A stretch of DNA of 14,459 bases from Cellulomonas sp. (GTDB taxonomy: Bacteria > Actinomycetota > Actinomycetes > Actinomycetales > Cellulomonadaceae), in NCBI GenBank assembly GCA_027451305.1, contig DAIDJQ010000142.1, positions 1-14,459 of the forward strand, given 5' to 3'. Shown piece by piece: positions 1 through 5,743 of the stretch; positions within the stretch are counted from its first letter, which is position 1; the number at the start of each line of letters is the position of its first letter. Below the pieces are notes generated by a model. It was not told where the DNA came from. It worked only from the letters and a program-made list of their open reading frames with translations, and searched no databases. The translations under genes and the position numbers were made by a program.

Positions 1-1121
1 GCCTTGCCGTTGGCGACGTCGTCGAGGAAGTCGAGCCCGTTGACCGAGCCGGCGACGTCCTCGTTCGGGACGTTCATCGCGGTCGCGTCCTGGGTGCCGG
101 TGGCGACGATGACGGCGTCGAAGCCCTCCCGCTCCTTCAGTGCGGCGAGGTCGGTGACCGGCTCGTTGCACCGGATCTGGACGCCGAGCGACGTCAGGTT
201 GGCGATGTCGGCGTCGACCACGTCGTGCGGCAGCCGGTAGGCCGGGATCGCGTGCCGCAGGTAGCCGCCCGGCTGGGCGCGCTTCTCGAAGATGGTGACC
301 TCGTAGCCCTTGCGCGCCAGCTGCCAGGCGGCGGTCAGCCCGGCGGGGCCGGAGCCGACGACGGCCACCTTGCGCCCGTTGGGCGCCTCGACCTCGACCG
401 CGGGACCGGACGGGGTCACGCCCTGGGCGGCGTAGTGCTGGTCGGCGGCGAACCGCTTGATCAGGCGGATGGGCACGGAGCCTTCGAGCTTGGTGCGGGT
501 GCACTCCGACTCGCACGGGGCGTAGCAGGCCCGGCCCAGGGTGCCGACCAGGGGCGTCGCGTCCAGCACCAGCTGGAAGGCCTCCTCGTCCTTGCCGCTG
601 CGCACCAGCGAGACGTAGCCGTGCGCCTTGATGCCGGCCGGGCAGGCCCCGATGCACGGCGAGGTCCCCTCACGGGTCAGCACCGCCTTCTTCGGCACCG
701 CCTGCGGGAACGCGATGTAGGCGGCCCGGCGCGCGACGAGGTCGGCGTTGAACTCGTCGGGAACGGCCACCGTGCACGCGGTCTGGCAGTCGCTGCACCC
801 GGTGCACGCCGCCCAGTCGACGAAGGTCGGCTTCTCCTTGACCGTGGCGTGGAACCGGCCGTCGCCGTCCCGCCTGATCCCGCTCACCTCGGAGTAGGTC
901 TTCGTGGTGATGTTCGGGTGGTTGATCGTCGACGACATCTTCGGGCCCGAGATGCAGCTCGCGCAGTCGAGCGTCGGGAACACCTTGGACAGCAGGATCA
1001 TCCGGCCGCCGACGCTCGCCTCCTTCTCGACGAGCAGCACCTTGTAACCCATGTCACCCAGCTTGATCGACGACTCCATGCCGCCGATCCCGCTGCCGAT
1101 CACCAGGACGTCGTAGTCCAT
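1..1121 (-). CDS. HdrA-like FAD/iron-sulfur oxidoreductase fused to a GltD-like module (partial, 3' end off window)
   Basis: A cytoplasmic flavoprotein related to heterodisulfide reductase subunit A / QmoA; 373 codons are visible and the C-terminus lies beyond the left edge. Residues 1-35 form an FAD-binding Rossmann fold (VIGSGIGGMESS). LDCASCISGPKM (51-62) with NHPNI just after is an HdrA hallmark. Residues 106-116 carry a 4Fe-4S ferredoxin pattern (CTGCSDCQTAC). From about 156 a glutamate-synthase-small-subunit-like cysteine module follows (CIGACPAG; ACYAPCESEC at 199-207). A second nucleotide-binding fold begins at 251 (KVAVVGSGPAGLTAA, then FEKRAQPGG). The ATG at 1121 has GGGAG six bases upstream. 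It is the last visible gene of the TusA operon, 27 bases after the DsrE2 gene. Expected role: accepting or splitting electrons in sulfur or thiol redox chemistry. The family is clear; the substrate is unknown. Confidence 0.85.
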   Translation of the reverse strand, partial: MDYDVLVIGSGIGGMESSIKLGDMGYKVLLVEKEASVGGRMILLSKVFPTLDCASCISGPKMSSTINHPNITTKTYSEVSGIRRDGDGRFHATVKEKPTFVDWAACTGCSDCQTACTVAVPDEFNADLVARRAAYIAFPQAVPKKAVLTREGTSPCIGACPAGIKAHGYVSLVRSGKDEEAFQLVLDATPLVGTLGRACYAPCESECTRTKLEGSVPIRLIKRFAADQHYAAQGVTPSGPAVEVEAPNGRKVAVVGSGPAGLTAAWQLARKGYEVTIFEKRAQPGGYLRHAIPAYRLPHDVVDADIANLTSLGVQIRCNEPVTDLAALKEREGFDAVIVATGTQDATAMNVPNEDVAGSVNGLDFLDDVANGK

Positions 1122-1148
1122 GAATGGCTCCCGCTCTTCCCGGCCGGA

Positions 1149-1628
1149 TCAGATGAAGAGGTTGACGTTCGACTCGTCCGCGTCGCCCAGGTAGGACGCG
1201 ACGCCGGCGTACTCGATGTCGTCGATCAGCTCTTCCTTGCGCAGGCCCATGACGTCCATCGACATGGTGCACGCGATGAACTTGATGCCCTGCTCGCGAG
1301 CCGTGGCGATCAGCTCCGGGAGCGTCATGATCTTCTGCTGCCTCATGATGCGCTGCATCATCTTCGGGCCGGCCCCGGCGAAATTCATCTTCGACAGGCC
1401 CAGCTTCTTCGGGCCACGCGGCATCATGAAGCCGAACATCTTCTGCAACGGGGTCTTGCCGGTGGTGGCCACGTACTGGTCCTTGCGCAGGGCGTTCAGC
1501 CCCCAGAACGTGAAGAACATGGTGACCTGGTCGTCCATCGCCGCGGCGCCGTTGGCGATGATGAATGCGGCCATCACCTTGTCGAAATCACCGCTGAACA
1601 CGATGATCGTCTTGTTCGTGCTCTCCAC
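1149..1628 (-). CDS. DsrE2-like sulfur-carrier protein (DsrE/DsrF/DsrH superfamily)
   Basis: A 159-residue protein of the DsrE superfamily, closest to the DsrE2 type. DsrE proteins pass sulfane sulfur as a cysteine persulfide between TusA-like donors and oxidoreductases. The N-terminus has the family beta strand (TIIVFSGDFDKVMAAFIIANG). The C-terminal half holds the single conserved cysteine, Cys120, in FIACTMSMDVMG, the likely persulfide carrier. It ends with the family-like tail ELIDDIEYAGVASYLG and NLFI. The middle (about 60-100) is rich in Met and Lys and contains MFGFMMPRGPKK, also seen in DsrE2 proteins. The start is GTG at 1628 with GGAGAGG-type ribosome-binding sequence upstream. It lies 30 bases downstream of the MvhD-like gene and 27 bases before the HdrA-like gene, so the genes are probably one transcript. 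The partner relationship with TusA is inferred from context. Confidence 0.85.
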   Translation of the reverse strand: MESTNKTIIVFSGDFDKVMAAFIIANGAAAMDDQVTMFFTFWGLNALRKDQYVATTGKTPLQKMFGFMMPRGPKKLGLSKMNFAGAGPKMMQRIMRQQKIMTLPELIATAREQGIKFIACTMSMDVMGLRKEELIDDIEYAGVASYLGDADESNVNLFI

Positions 1629-1658
1629 CGCTGTGCCTCTCCTGGAAATGTGGTCGAC

Positions 1659-2087
1659 TCAGCCGACTGCCACCGGCAGCGGGCCGAGCTCGTCGAGTGC
1701 TGCTGCGAACTCACGCATGTAGTTGGCGAACGGTTCGGCGCACACCGAGCACACGGCCGCCATCTTCAGGCGCTGCGGTTCGATGCCCTTCGCCTTCATC
1801 AGCTCCTGGGCCTGCTGGGTGATCCGGGCCGTGCGCTCGGCGCAGTCCGGCAGGTAGGCGCACTCCTCGCCGTCAGAGGCGATGAAGACGCCGTCCTGCC
1901 CGTTCTCGAGCGCGTGCAGGAGCCAGGAGGGCTTGATCCCGCTGCTGCACGGCACGGCAAGCACCGAGACCGTTGCCGGGTAGTGCAGGTGGCGGCTGCC
2001 GGCCAGGTCGATCCCGGGGTCCGAGATGTTGTTCGTGGAGAAGACCAGGATCCGCGGCATCGACCCGCCGGCGTCGGAGTGACCCAT
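1659..2087 (-). CDS. MvhD/FlpD-like hydrogenase/heterodisulfide-reductase delta-type iron-sulfur protein
   Basis: A protein of 142 residues (133 if the ATG at 2060, MPRILVF, is used) resembling the MvhD/FlpD family. In methanogens that family transfers electrons to HdrA; a related domain forms the C-terminus of QmoB. Family features seen are the strand ILVFSTNN, DLAGSRHLHYP (28-37), VPCSSGIKPSWLLHAL (46-60), DGVFIASDGEECAYLPDC (65-82) and GIEPQRLKM (101-109). Cysteines are 47, 76, 82, 113 and 116. The usual N-terminal CxxC pair is absent: Asn19-Asn20 lie in that region. A CSVC pair at 113-116 sits where I recall other members having none, so the cluster ligands may be rearranged. It starts seven bases after the tusA stop and may be translationally coupled. 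The start is uncertain because neither ATG has a strong ribosome-binding site. It probably passes electrons to or from the HdrA-like protein. Confidence 0.75.
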   Translation of the reverse strand: MGHSDAGGSMPRILVFSTNNISDPGIDLAGSRHLHYPATVSVLAVPCSSGIKPSWLLHALENGQDGVFIASDGEECAYLPDCAERTARITQQAQELMKAKGIEPQRLKMAAVCSVCAEPFANYMREFAAALDELGPLPVAVG

Positions 2088-2094
2088 CAGCGGA

Positions 2095-2355
2095 TCACTT
2101 CAGCTTCTTGAGGAACAGGCGCAGGTAGCCGGAGTCCTCGTAGTGGCCGAGGAACTCGTGGCCCATCTTCTTGGACCATGCCGGCAGGTCCTTCAGGGTG
2201 CCCGAGTCGGTGGCGAGCACCTCCATCACCCCGCCGACCGGAACGCTGCCGATGGCCTTCTTGGCGGCGAGGATCGGGCCGGGGCACGAGGTGCCGCGAG
2301 CGTCGACGACCTTGGTGTCGGTGAGGGCCTTGAGCTCCTCGATCGCTACCGACAT
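2095..2355 (-). CDS. tusA: TusA-family sulfurtransferase
   Basis: An 86-residue TusA/SirA-family protein, the usual length for this small cytoplasmic sulfur carrier. VVDARGTSCPGPILAAKKAI (17-36) contains the signature CPxP motif with Cys24, the residue that carries the persulfide. GGVMEVLATDSGTLKDLPAW (41-60) is the typical second half, and HEFLGHYEDSGYLRLFLKK forms the C-terminal strand. The ATG at 2355 is preceded by AAGGAGG seven bases away, the best ribosome-binding site in the operon. The frame stays open upstream to a TTG at 2565, but that stretch looks like random leader and would be unusual for the family. It is the first gene of the operon with MvhD-like, DsrE2-like and HdrA-like genes. 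That context points to sulfane-sulfur redox metabolism rather than tRNA thiolation alone. Homologues go by several names, so the symbol denotes the family. Confidence 0.9.
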   Translation of the reverse strand: MSVAIEELKALTDTKVVDARGTSCPGPILAAKKAIGSVPVGGVMEVLATDSGTLKDLPAWSKKMGHEFLGHYEDSGYLRLFLKKLK

Positions 2356-2463
2356 GGTGAGTCCTCCTTGGGGGTGCACGGGTGCTGGACAGCCGGCGCC
2401 GATCGCGTCGGAAGCATGAGGGGGTCGGTCCGGTGCGCTGCTCGGACCCCTGCGTGACGAGAG

Positions 2464-2479
2464 CTGCCCACCTGGGCAG
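2464..2479. promoter_or_regulatory. 16-bp dyad upstream of tusA
   Basis: CTGCCCA and TGGGCAG form a perfect 7-bp inverted repeat around a two-base CC centre, ending 109 bases before the tusA start. The two-base spacer suits a DNA operator better than an RNA hairpin. No regulator can be assigned. Confidence 0.35.
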
Positions 2480-2546
2480 TCCGTCGCCGGGGGCCCGTCG
2501 TTGGGCCGGATGAGATCCGCACGGAACCAAGGCTTGACCAAGGTCA

Positions 2547-2562
2547 GCCCTCCGGTGAGGGC
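2547..2562 (-). promoter_or_regulatory. GC-rich hairpin in the tusA leader
   Basis: GCCCTC and GAGGGC form a perfect 6-bp stem with a four-base loop, just on the tusA side of the CsoR-like site. If transcription starts near that site the hairpin would be at the 5' end of the leader RNA. A role in stability or attenuation is inference only. Confidence 0.3.
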
Positions 2563-2573
2563 CAAACGTCCTG

Positions 2574-2587
2574 TACCCGGTGGGGTA
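2574..2587. promoter_or_regulatory. Possible CsoR/CstR-type operator
   Basis: TACCC-GGTG-GGGTA is a pseudo-palindrome of the kind bound by CsoR-family repressors (arms TACCC and GGGTA around a G-rich centre). The persulfide-sensing branch, CstR, typically controls TusA, DsrE and rhodanese genes, which fits the operon downstream. It lies about 220 bases from the tusA start. No csoR/cstR gene is in the window, so this rests on sequence resemblance and context. Confidence 0.4.
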
Positions 2588-2693
2588 TGTCACCCGAGTG
2601 GTCGGTCGAGGCGGCGGGCCGCCGCGCGGGACGGACGCCGCCGTCCTCGTCGCGCCGTGTCGGTACCGTCGACGGCGCAGGTCCCGGGCGCGC

Positions 2694-3458
2694 TCAGACC
2701 CGGGTGATCCGCCAGGCGGAGGTGATGTAGGGCATCGGCCACGGCGGCGGACCGGTGAACGCCTCGTCCTCCGCGAGCAGCAGGTCGACCTCGGCGAGCA
2801 GCTCGCGACGACGTTCGTCGGACGCCGTGATCACGTAGCTGCGGGAGAGCAGCAGCTGGTGCAGCGCGGCGCGGTCGAACGGCTGGGACCAGCGGTGGGT
2901 CGTCGCGACGACGGGCCCGAGGCGCGTCGGCACCGTGTGCTCCTCGCCGGGGGACCGCCGGCCGGCCGCGTCCGGGGCGAGGATCGCGCTGAGCCGGCGC
3001 ACCCAGCCGACCGACTCGTCGCGGGTGTTCCAGACGAGCCCGAGCACGCCGCCCGGACGCAGCACGCGGGCCACCTCCGGCACGGCGCGGTCCTGGTCGA
3101 CCCAGTGCCACGCCTGCGCGACCAGCACCGCGTCGACGCTGGCGTCCGGCAGCGGGATCGCCTCGGCGGTGCCGATCGCGGTGGGCACGCCCGGCACCGC
3201 GGAGCGCAGCTGCTCCAGCATCCGCGGCGACGGGTCGACGGCGGTCAGCCGCTCGACCCGTCCCACCAGGGCGCGGGTCAGCTTGCCGGTGCCGGAGCCC
3301 AGGTCGAGCACGGCGCGTGGCCGGGTGGCCAGCAGCCAGTCGACGACCGGGTCCGGGTACCCCGGCCGGGACCGCTCGTACACGTCGGCCGCCGAGTCGA
3401 ACGAGGCCGCCTGCCTCGCCCTGGCTGCGGTGCGCTCGGGCCGCTCGTCGCCTGCCAC
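2694..3458 (-). CDS. Class I SAM-dependent methyltransferase (Methyltransf_11 type)
   Basis: A 254-residue cytoplasmic methyltransferase with a complete Rossmann-type SAM-binding domain. Motif I is AVLDLGSGTGKL (49-60). The acidic residue after strand 2 is Asp75 (LTAVDPSPRM). TAEAIPLPDASVDAVLVAQAWHW (97-119) is the motif II/III region typical of the UbiE/Methyltransf_11 group, and LRPGGVLGLVWN (133-144) is the post-II segment. The rest is a family-variable region that probably binds the substrate. The start is a GTG at 3458; the N-terminus up to the AASFDSAADVYERSRPGYP segment matches the usual length. It is a single gene between the tusA leader and the DUF2316 gene, with no partner to suggest a substrate. 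Small metabolites are typical for this group, but none can be named here. Confidence 0.85.
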   Translation of the reverse strand: MAGDERPERTAARARQAASFDSAADVYERSRPGYPDPVVDWLLATRPRAVLDLGSGTGKLTRALVGRVERLTAVDPSPRMLEQLRSAVPGVPTAIGTAEAIPLPDASVDAVLVAQAWHWVDQDRAVPEVARVLRPGGVLGLVWNTRDESVGWVRRLSAILAPDAAGRRSPGEEHTVPTRLGPVVATTHRWSQPFDRAALHQLLLSRSYVITASDERRRELLAEVDLLLAEDEAFTGPPPWPMPYITSAWRITRV

Positions 3459-3565
3459 GAGGTCGATCCCACCACGTCCTCGGCGCCGGATCGACCGGCG
3501 GGGTCGGCGGTCACCGGCCGCTGGGGCCCGTCAGCGACCGTGGGCGAGAAGGGCTCGAGGTGATC

Positions 3566-3588
3566 GCGCCGACCGACGCGGTCGGCGC
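3566..3588 (-). terminator. Strong GC hairpin, possible terminator of the marR-DUF2316 transcript
   Basis: GCGCCGACC and GGTCGGCGC form a perfect 9-bp stem around the loop GACGC, about 100 bases past the DUF2316 stop on the same strand. There is no T-tract, which is common for terminators in GC-rich actinobacteria. It also lies upstream of the methyltransferase start, so a leader role for that gene is possible. Confidence 0.4.
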
Positions 3589-3688
3589 ACCTCCGAGGCC
3601 GAGCACGCCGGCGCGATCCCGTACGACCGCCCGATGTGCTCCGAGCCGATGGCGGTGGCCGGGTACGTCGCCGGCCCCTGTCGTCGGG

Positions 3689-4000
3689 TCAGAAGCGGCG
3701 GGTCGCCGGCGGCGGCGGCCGCAGCCGGTACCACTGGGACGCGGCGATGCGCGCCGAGTCGTCGAGCACGGTGAAGGGGATCGGGTCACGGCCCTGGTCC
3801 CGGATCGCACGCTCGAGGTAGTCGCGCACCAGCCACACCACGGCGGGGTCGGACGTGGGCCGCATCTCCAGCGTCCGCTCGAGCTGCTGCAGCGTCAGCC
3901 CGAGGTCGTGCTGGATCTCGTCGCGGCGCAGGCCGGACAGGTTGTGGTTGGCCTGCAGCTCCTGGCAGGTGGTGAGGCGTTCAGTGGCAGTGAGGGACAT
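3689..4000 (-). CDS. DUF2316 family protein
   Basis: A 103-residue protein matching the small DUF2316 family of unknown function. The family pattern runs the whole length: MSLTATERLTTCQELQAN, then LSGLRRDEIQHDLGL (21-35), DPAVVWLVRDYLERAIRDQG (51-70) and PIPFTVLDDSARIAASQWY (74-91). The segment around 21-47 (DEIQHDLGLTLQQLERTL) resembles a helix-turn-helix, so a DNA-binding or regulatory role is conceivable but not shown. The C-terminal tail is Pro/Arg-rich and probably disordered. The ATG at 4000 gives the expected family N-terminus, although no strong ribosome-binding site precedes it. It follows marR by 50 bases on the same strand and is likely co-transcribed. The open frame extends upstream to position 6499, but that extension crosses other genes and is not real. 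Confidence 0.85.
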   Translation of the reverse strand: MSLTATERLTTCQELQANHNLSGLRRDEIQHDLGLTLQQLERTLEMRPTSDPAVVWLVRDYLERAIRDQGRDPIPFTVLDDSARIAASQWYRLRPPPPATRRF

Positions 4001-4050
4001 GGCGTCACACGGGTCTCTGTGAGGGGTGGCTGGGCTGCTGGCGGGTGGTG

Positions 4051-4524
4051 CTAGGACGGCGCGTGCGGTCGGTCGGGCGGGTGGTCCGGCAACGGGGCCG
4101 ACGAGGCCATCGCGGCGGCGCGCTCGCGCAGGTGGCCGAGCAGCTGCGCCAGCTCTGCCTTCTCGCCGGCGGACAGCTCGGCGAACACCTCGTCGACCAC
4201 CTCGCGGCGGGTGGCCACCGCGTGCTGGTTCGTCTGCCGCCCCGCGGGTGTCAGGTGCACCAGCCGGACCCGCCGGTCGTCGGGGTCGGCGCCGCGGAGC
4301 ACCAGACCGTCGCGCTCGAGGGCGTCCACGGCCTCGGTGATGGTTCGGGGGGCGAGGTCCAGGGTCGCGGCCAGGACGCTCTGCCGCGCGGGGCCGTCGA
4401 CGAGCGCCCCGAGCACCCGTTTGCGCGCGACGGAGACGCCGTGCACCTGCAGCCGCGAGTCGAGCAGGCGCCGGATGCGGGTCACGCACTCGGCCAGCTC
4501 GTCGGCCAGGTCTGTCGTCTCCAC
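4051..4524 (-). CDS. MarR-family transcriptional regulator
   Basis: A 157-residue winged-helix regulator. Residues 1-25 form the N-terminal dimerisation helix. The helix-turn-helix spans about 45-72 (ARQSVLAATLDLAPRTITEAVDALERDGLV). The wing carries the family signature DPDDRRVRLVHLTPAGR (80-96). A long C-terminal helix (about 100-140) completes the dimer interface, and the tail after 142 is Pro-rich. The start is GTG at 4524 with GGGAGG about eight bases upstream. It is divergent from the aldolase gene and followed by the DUF2316 gene. A 16-bp palindrome and a TACAAT element lie just upstream of the start, so autoregulation, and perhaps control of the aldolase, is plausible. MarR proteins usually respond to small aromatic ligands or oxidants; the ligand here is unknown. 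Confidence 0.9.
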   Translation of the reverse strand: METTDLADELAECVTRIRRLLDSRLQVHGVSVARKRVLGALVDGPARQSVLAATLDLAPRTITEAVDALERDGLVLRGADPDDRRVRLVHLTPAGRQTNQHAVATRREVVDEVFAELSAGEKAELAQLLGHLRERAAAMASSAPLPDHPPDRPHAPS

Positions 4525-4543
4525 CGATGTCGCCTCCCGCGAA

Positions 4544-4549
4544 ATTGTA
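4544..4549 (-). promoter_or_regulatory. Possible -10 element of the marR promoter
   Basis: On the minus strand TACAAT lies 19 bases before the GTG of marR, and the palindrome at 4559-4574 covers the position of the -35 box. No good -35 hexamer is visible. The start point would leave only a very short leader. Confidence 0.35.
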
Positions 4550-4558
4550 CAGCCACAA

Positions 4559-4574
4559 CGTGAGGGACCTCACG
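4559..4574. promoter_or_regulatory. 16-bp palindromic operator candidate between marR and the aldolase gene
   Basis: CGTGAGG and CCTCACG are perfect 7-bp arms around a GA centre. The size and symmetry suit a MarR dimer, and it sits 34 bases upstream of the marR start in the divergent region. A second, weaker TTGT-N6-ACAA repeat lies beside it at 4545-4558. Confidence 0.5.
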
Positions 4575-4717
4575 GACTTGGACGGGTGCCCAGCCGCCCC
4601 GCGCCCGACTCGCCTGCCCCGGCCCGGCGGACGAGACTGGCAGCAGCAGGCGCTGCCCTCCCCGGTCATGCCGGACCGGTCGCCGACCGTCAGGCGGCGC
4701 CTGGCGTTGGAGGAGTC

Positions 4718-5599
4718 ATGAACGAGCAGCAGCTCCAGCAGATGGCCACCGGCCGCGGGTTCATCGCCGCGCTGGACCAGAGCGGTGGCTCCACCCCGGG
4801 CGCCCTGAAGCGGTACGGCATCGACCAGTGGGCGGACGACGCGCAGATGTACGACCTCGTGCACCGGATGCGGTCGCGCATCATCACGAGCACGGTGTTC
4901 GGCGGTGACCGCATCGTCGGCGCGATCCTGTTCGACCGGACGATGGAGAGCGAGGTCGGCGGCCTGGGGGCGGCCGAGTACCTCTGGCAGGTCAAGCACG
5001 TCGCGCCGTTCCTCAAGGTGGACAAGGGCCTGCTCGACGAGGCGGACGGCGTGCGCCTGATGAAGCCGATCCCGGAGCTGGACGACGCCCTCGAGCGCGC
5101 GAACGGGCACGGCGTGCTCGGCACGAAGATGCGCTCGCTCGTCGTGCAGGCAGACAAGGGCGGCATCGCGGCGGTCGTGGACCAGCAGCTCGAGGTCGCG
5201 CAGCGGATCCTGGCAGCGGGGCTGATGCCGATCGTCGAGCCGGAGGTGGACATCCACAGCTCCACCAAGGGCGAGGCGGAGGACATGCTGCGCTCGGCGC
5301 TGCACGACGCGCTGGACCGGCTGCCCGGGGATGCCAAGGTGATGCTCAAGCTGACGCTGCCGGACCAGGACGGCTGGTGGACGCCCTTGGTGGAGCACCC
5401 GCACGTGCTGCGAGTCGCGGCACTGTCGGGCGGGTACACCCGGGCCGAGGCCGTGCAGCGGCTGGCCCGTCAGCCCGGGGTGATCGCGAGCTTCTCCCGC
5501 GCGCTCACCGAGGGGTTGACCGCGCAGCTGAGCGACGACGAGTTCGACGCGACGTTGGACACGTCGATCCAGGCGATCTATGACGCCTCGCTGACCTGA
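4718..5599 (+). CDS. Class I fructose-bisphosphate aldolase
   Basis: A 293-residue cytoplasmic enzyme of the single-domain class I fructose-1,6-bisphosphate aldolase family found in many bacteria. It splits fructose 1,6-bisphosphate into dihydroxyacetone phosphate and glyceraldehyde 3-phosphate through a Schiff base, without metal. Family landmarks are GFIAALDQSGGSTP (14-27), ILFDRTME (70-77), PFLKVDKGL (97-105), GTKMRS (135-140), MPIVEPEVDIHS (170-181) and KVMLKLTLP (207-215), where Lys211 is the likely Schiff-base lysine. SGGYTRAEAV and IASFSRAL follow in the C-terminal part. The ATG at 4718 has GGAGGAG immediately upstream, with close spacing. The length fits the family. It is divergent from marR. 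Actinobacteria usually also carry a class II aldolase, so this may be an accessory or condition-specific enzyme (inference). Confidence 0.93.
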   Translation: MNEQQLQQMATGRGFIAALDQSGGSTPGALKRYGIDQWADDAQMYDLVHRMRSRIITSTVFGGDRIVGAILFDRTMESEVGGLGAAEYLWQVKHVAPFLKVDKGLLDEADGVRLMKPIPELDDALERANGHGVLGTKMRSLVVQADKGGIAAVVDQQLEVAQRILAAGLMPIVEPEVDIHSSTKGEAEDMLRSALHDALDRLPGDAKVMLKLTLPDQDGWWTPLVEHPHVLRVAALSGGYTRAEAVQRLARQPGVIASFSRALTEGLTAQLSDDEFDATLDTSIQAIYDASLT

Positions 5600-5656
5600 C
5601 CGACGACCCGGGCCGGCGGCGCGGACGCGCGACGGAGGTCGCCGCGACACGCCGGC
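5600..5656 (+). terminator. GC-rich inverted repeats after the aldolase gene
   Basis: GCCGGCG (5612-5618) and CGCCGGC (5650-5656) are perfect 7-bp arms enclosing an inner GCGAC-GGAG-GTCGC hairpin (5629-5642). The structure could end the aldolase transcript. No T-tract follows, and such repeats arise easily in GC-rich DNA, so confidence is low. Confidence 0.3.
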
Positions 5657-5676
5657 GCGGGCCGCACGCTCGTTCC

Positions 5677-5694
5677 GAGAATCCTCTGAGAATC
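5677..5694 (+). promoter_or_regulatory. 11-bp-phased direct repeat upstream of the FMN-binding protein gene
   Basis: GAGAATC occurs at 5677-5683 and again at 5688-5694, one helical turn apart, about 50 bases before the start of the next gene. Such tandem repeats are the usual binding pattern of OmpR/PhoB-type response regulators. No two-component genes are in the window. Confidence 0.45.
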
Positions 5695-5743
5695 GCCTGG
5701 TGCCGTGGTCGCATGACGTCGAGCCGGACCAGCTGAGGCGGCC

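Larger units (their letters stand above)
2356..2693. other. Intergenic leader/promoter region of the tusA operon
   Basis: I see no convincing gene in these 338 bases. The region lies between the tusA start and the 3' end of the methyltransferase gene, so any promoter here drives the tusA operon leftwards. It holds a CsoR/CstR-like pseudo-palindrome (2574-2587), a GC-rich inverted repeat (2547-2562), the direct repeat ACCAAGG either side of CTTG near 2526-2542, and a 16-bp dyad (2464-2479). A short GGCGG/CCGCC dyad at 2610-2623 could end the methyltransferase transcript. No clear -35/-10 pair could be fixed. Confidence 0.6.

Noticed and set aside
225..2111. Long plus-strand open frame (628 codons) across the sulfur operon
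   Set aside because: It is antisense to four clearly recognisable genes and its translation is low-complexity Arg/Gly/Ala/His-rich, typical of shadows in GC-rich DNA.
2356..2565. N-terminal extension of TusA to a TTG at 2565
   Set aside because: TusA proteins are about 80 residues, and the ATG at 2355 has a strong AAGGAGG site; the extension looks like untranslated leader.
3511..3734. Small minus-strand frames between DUF2316 and the methyltransferase gene
   Set aside because: No ribosome-binding site and Ala/Arg/Pro-rich translations that overlap the 3' end of DUF2316 in another frame.
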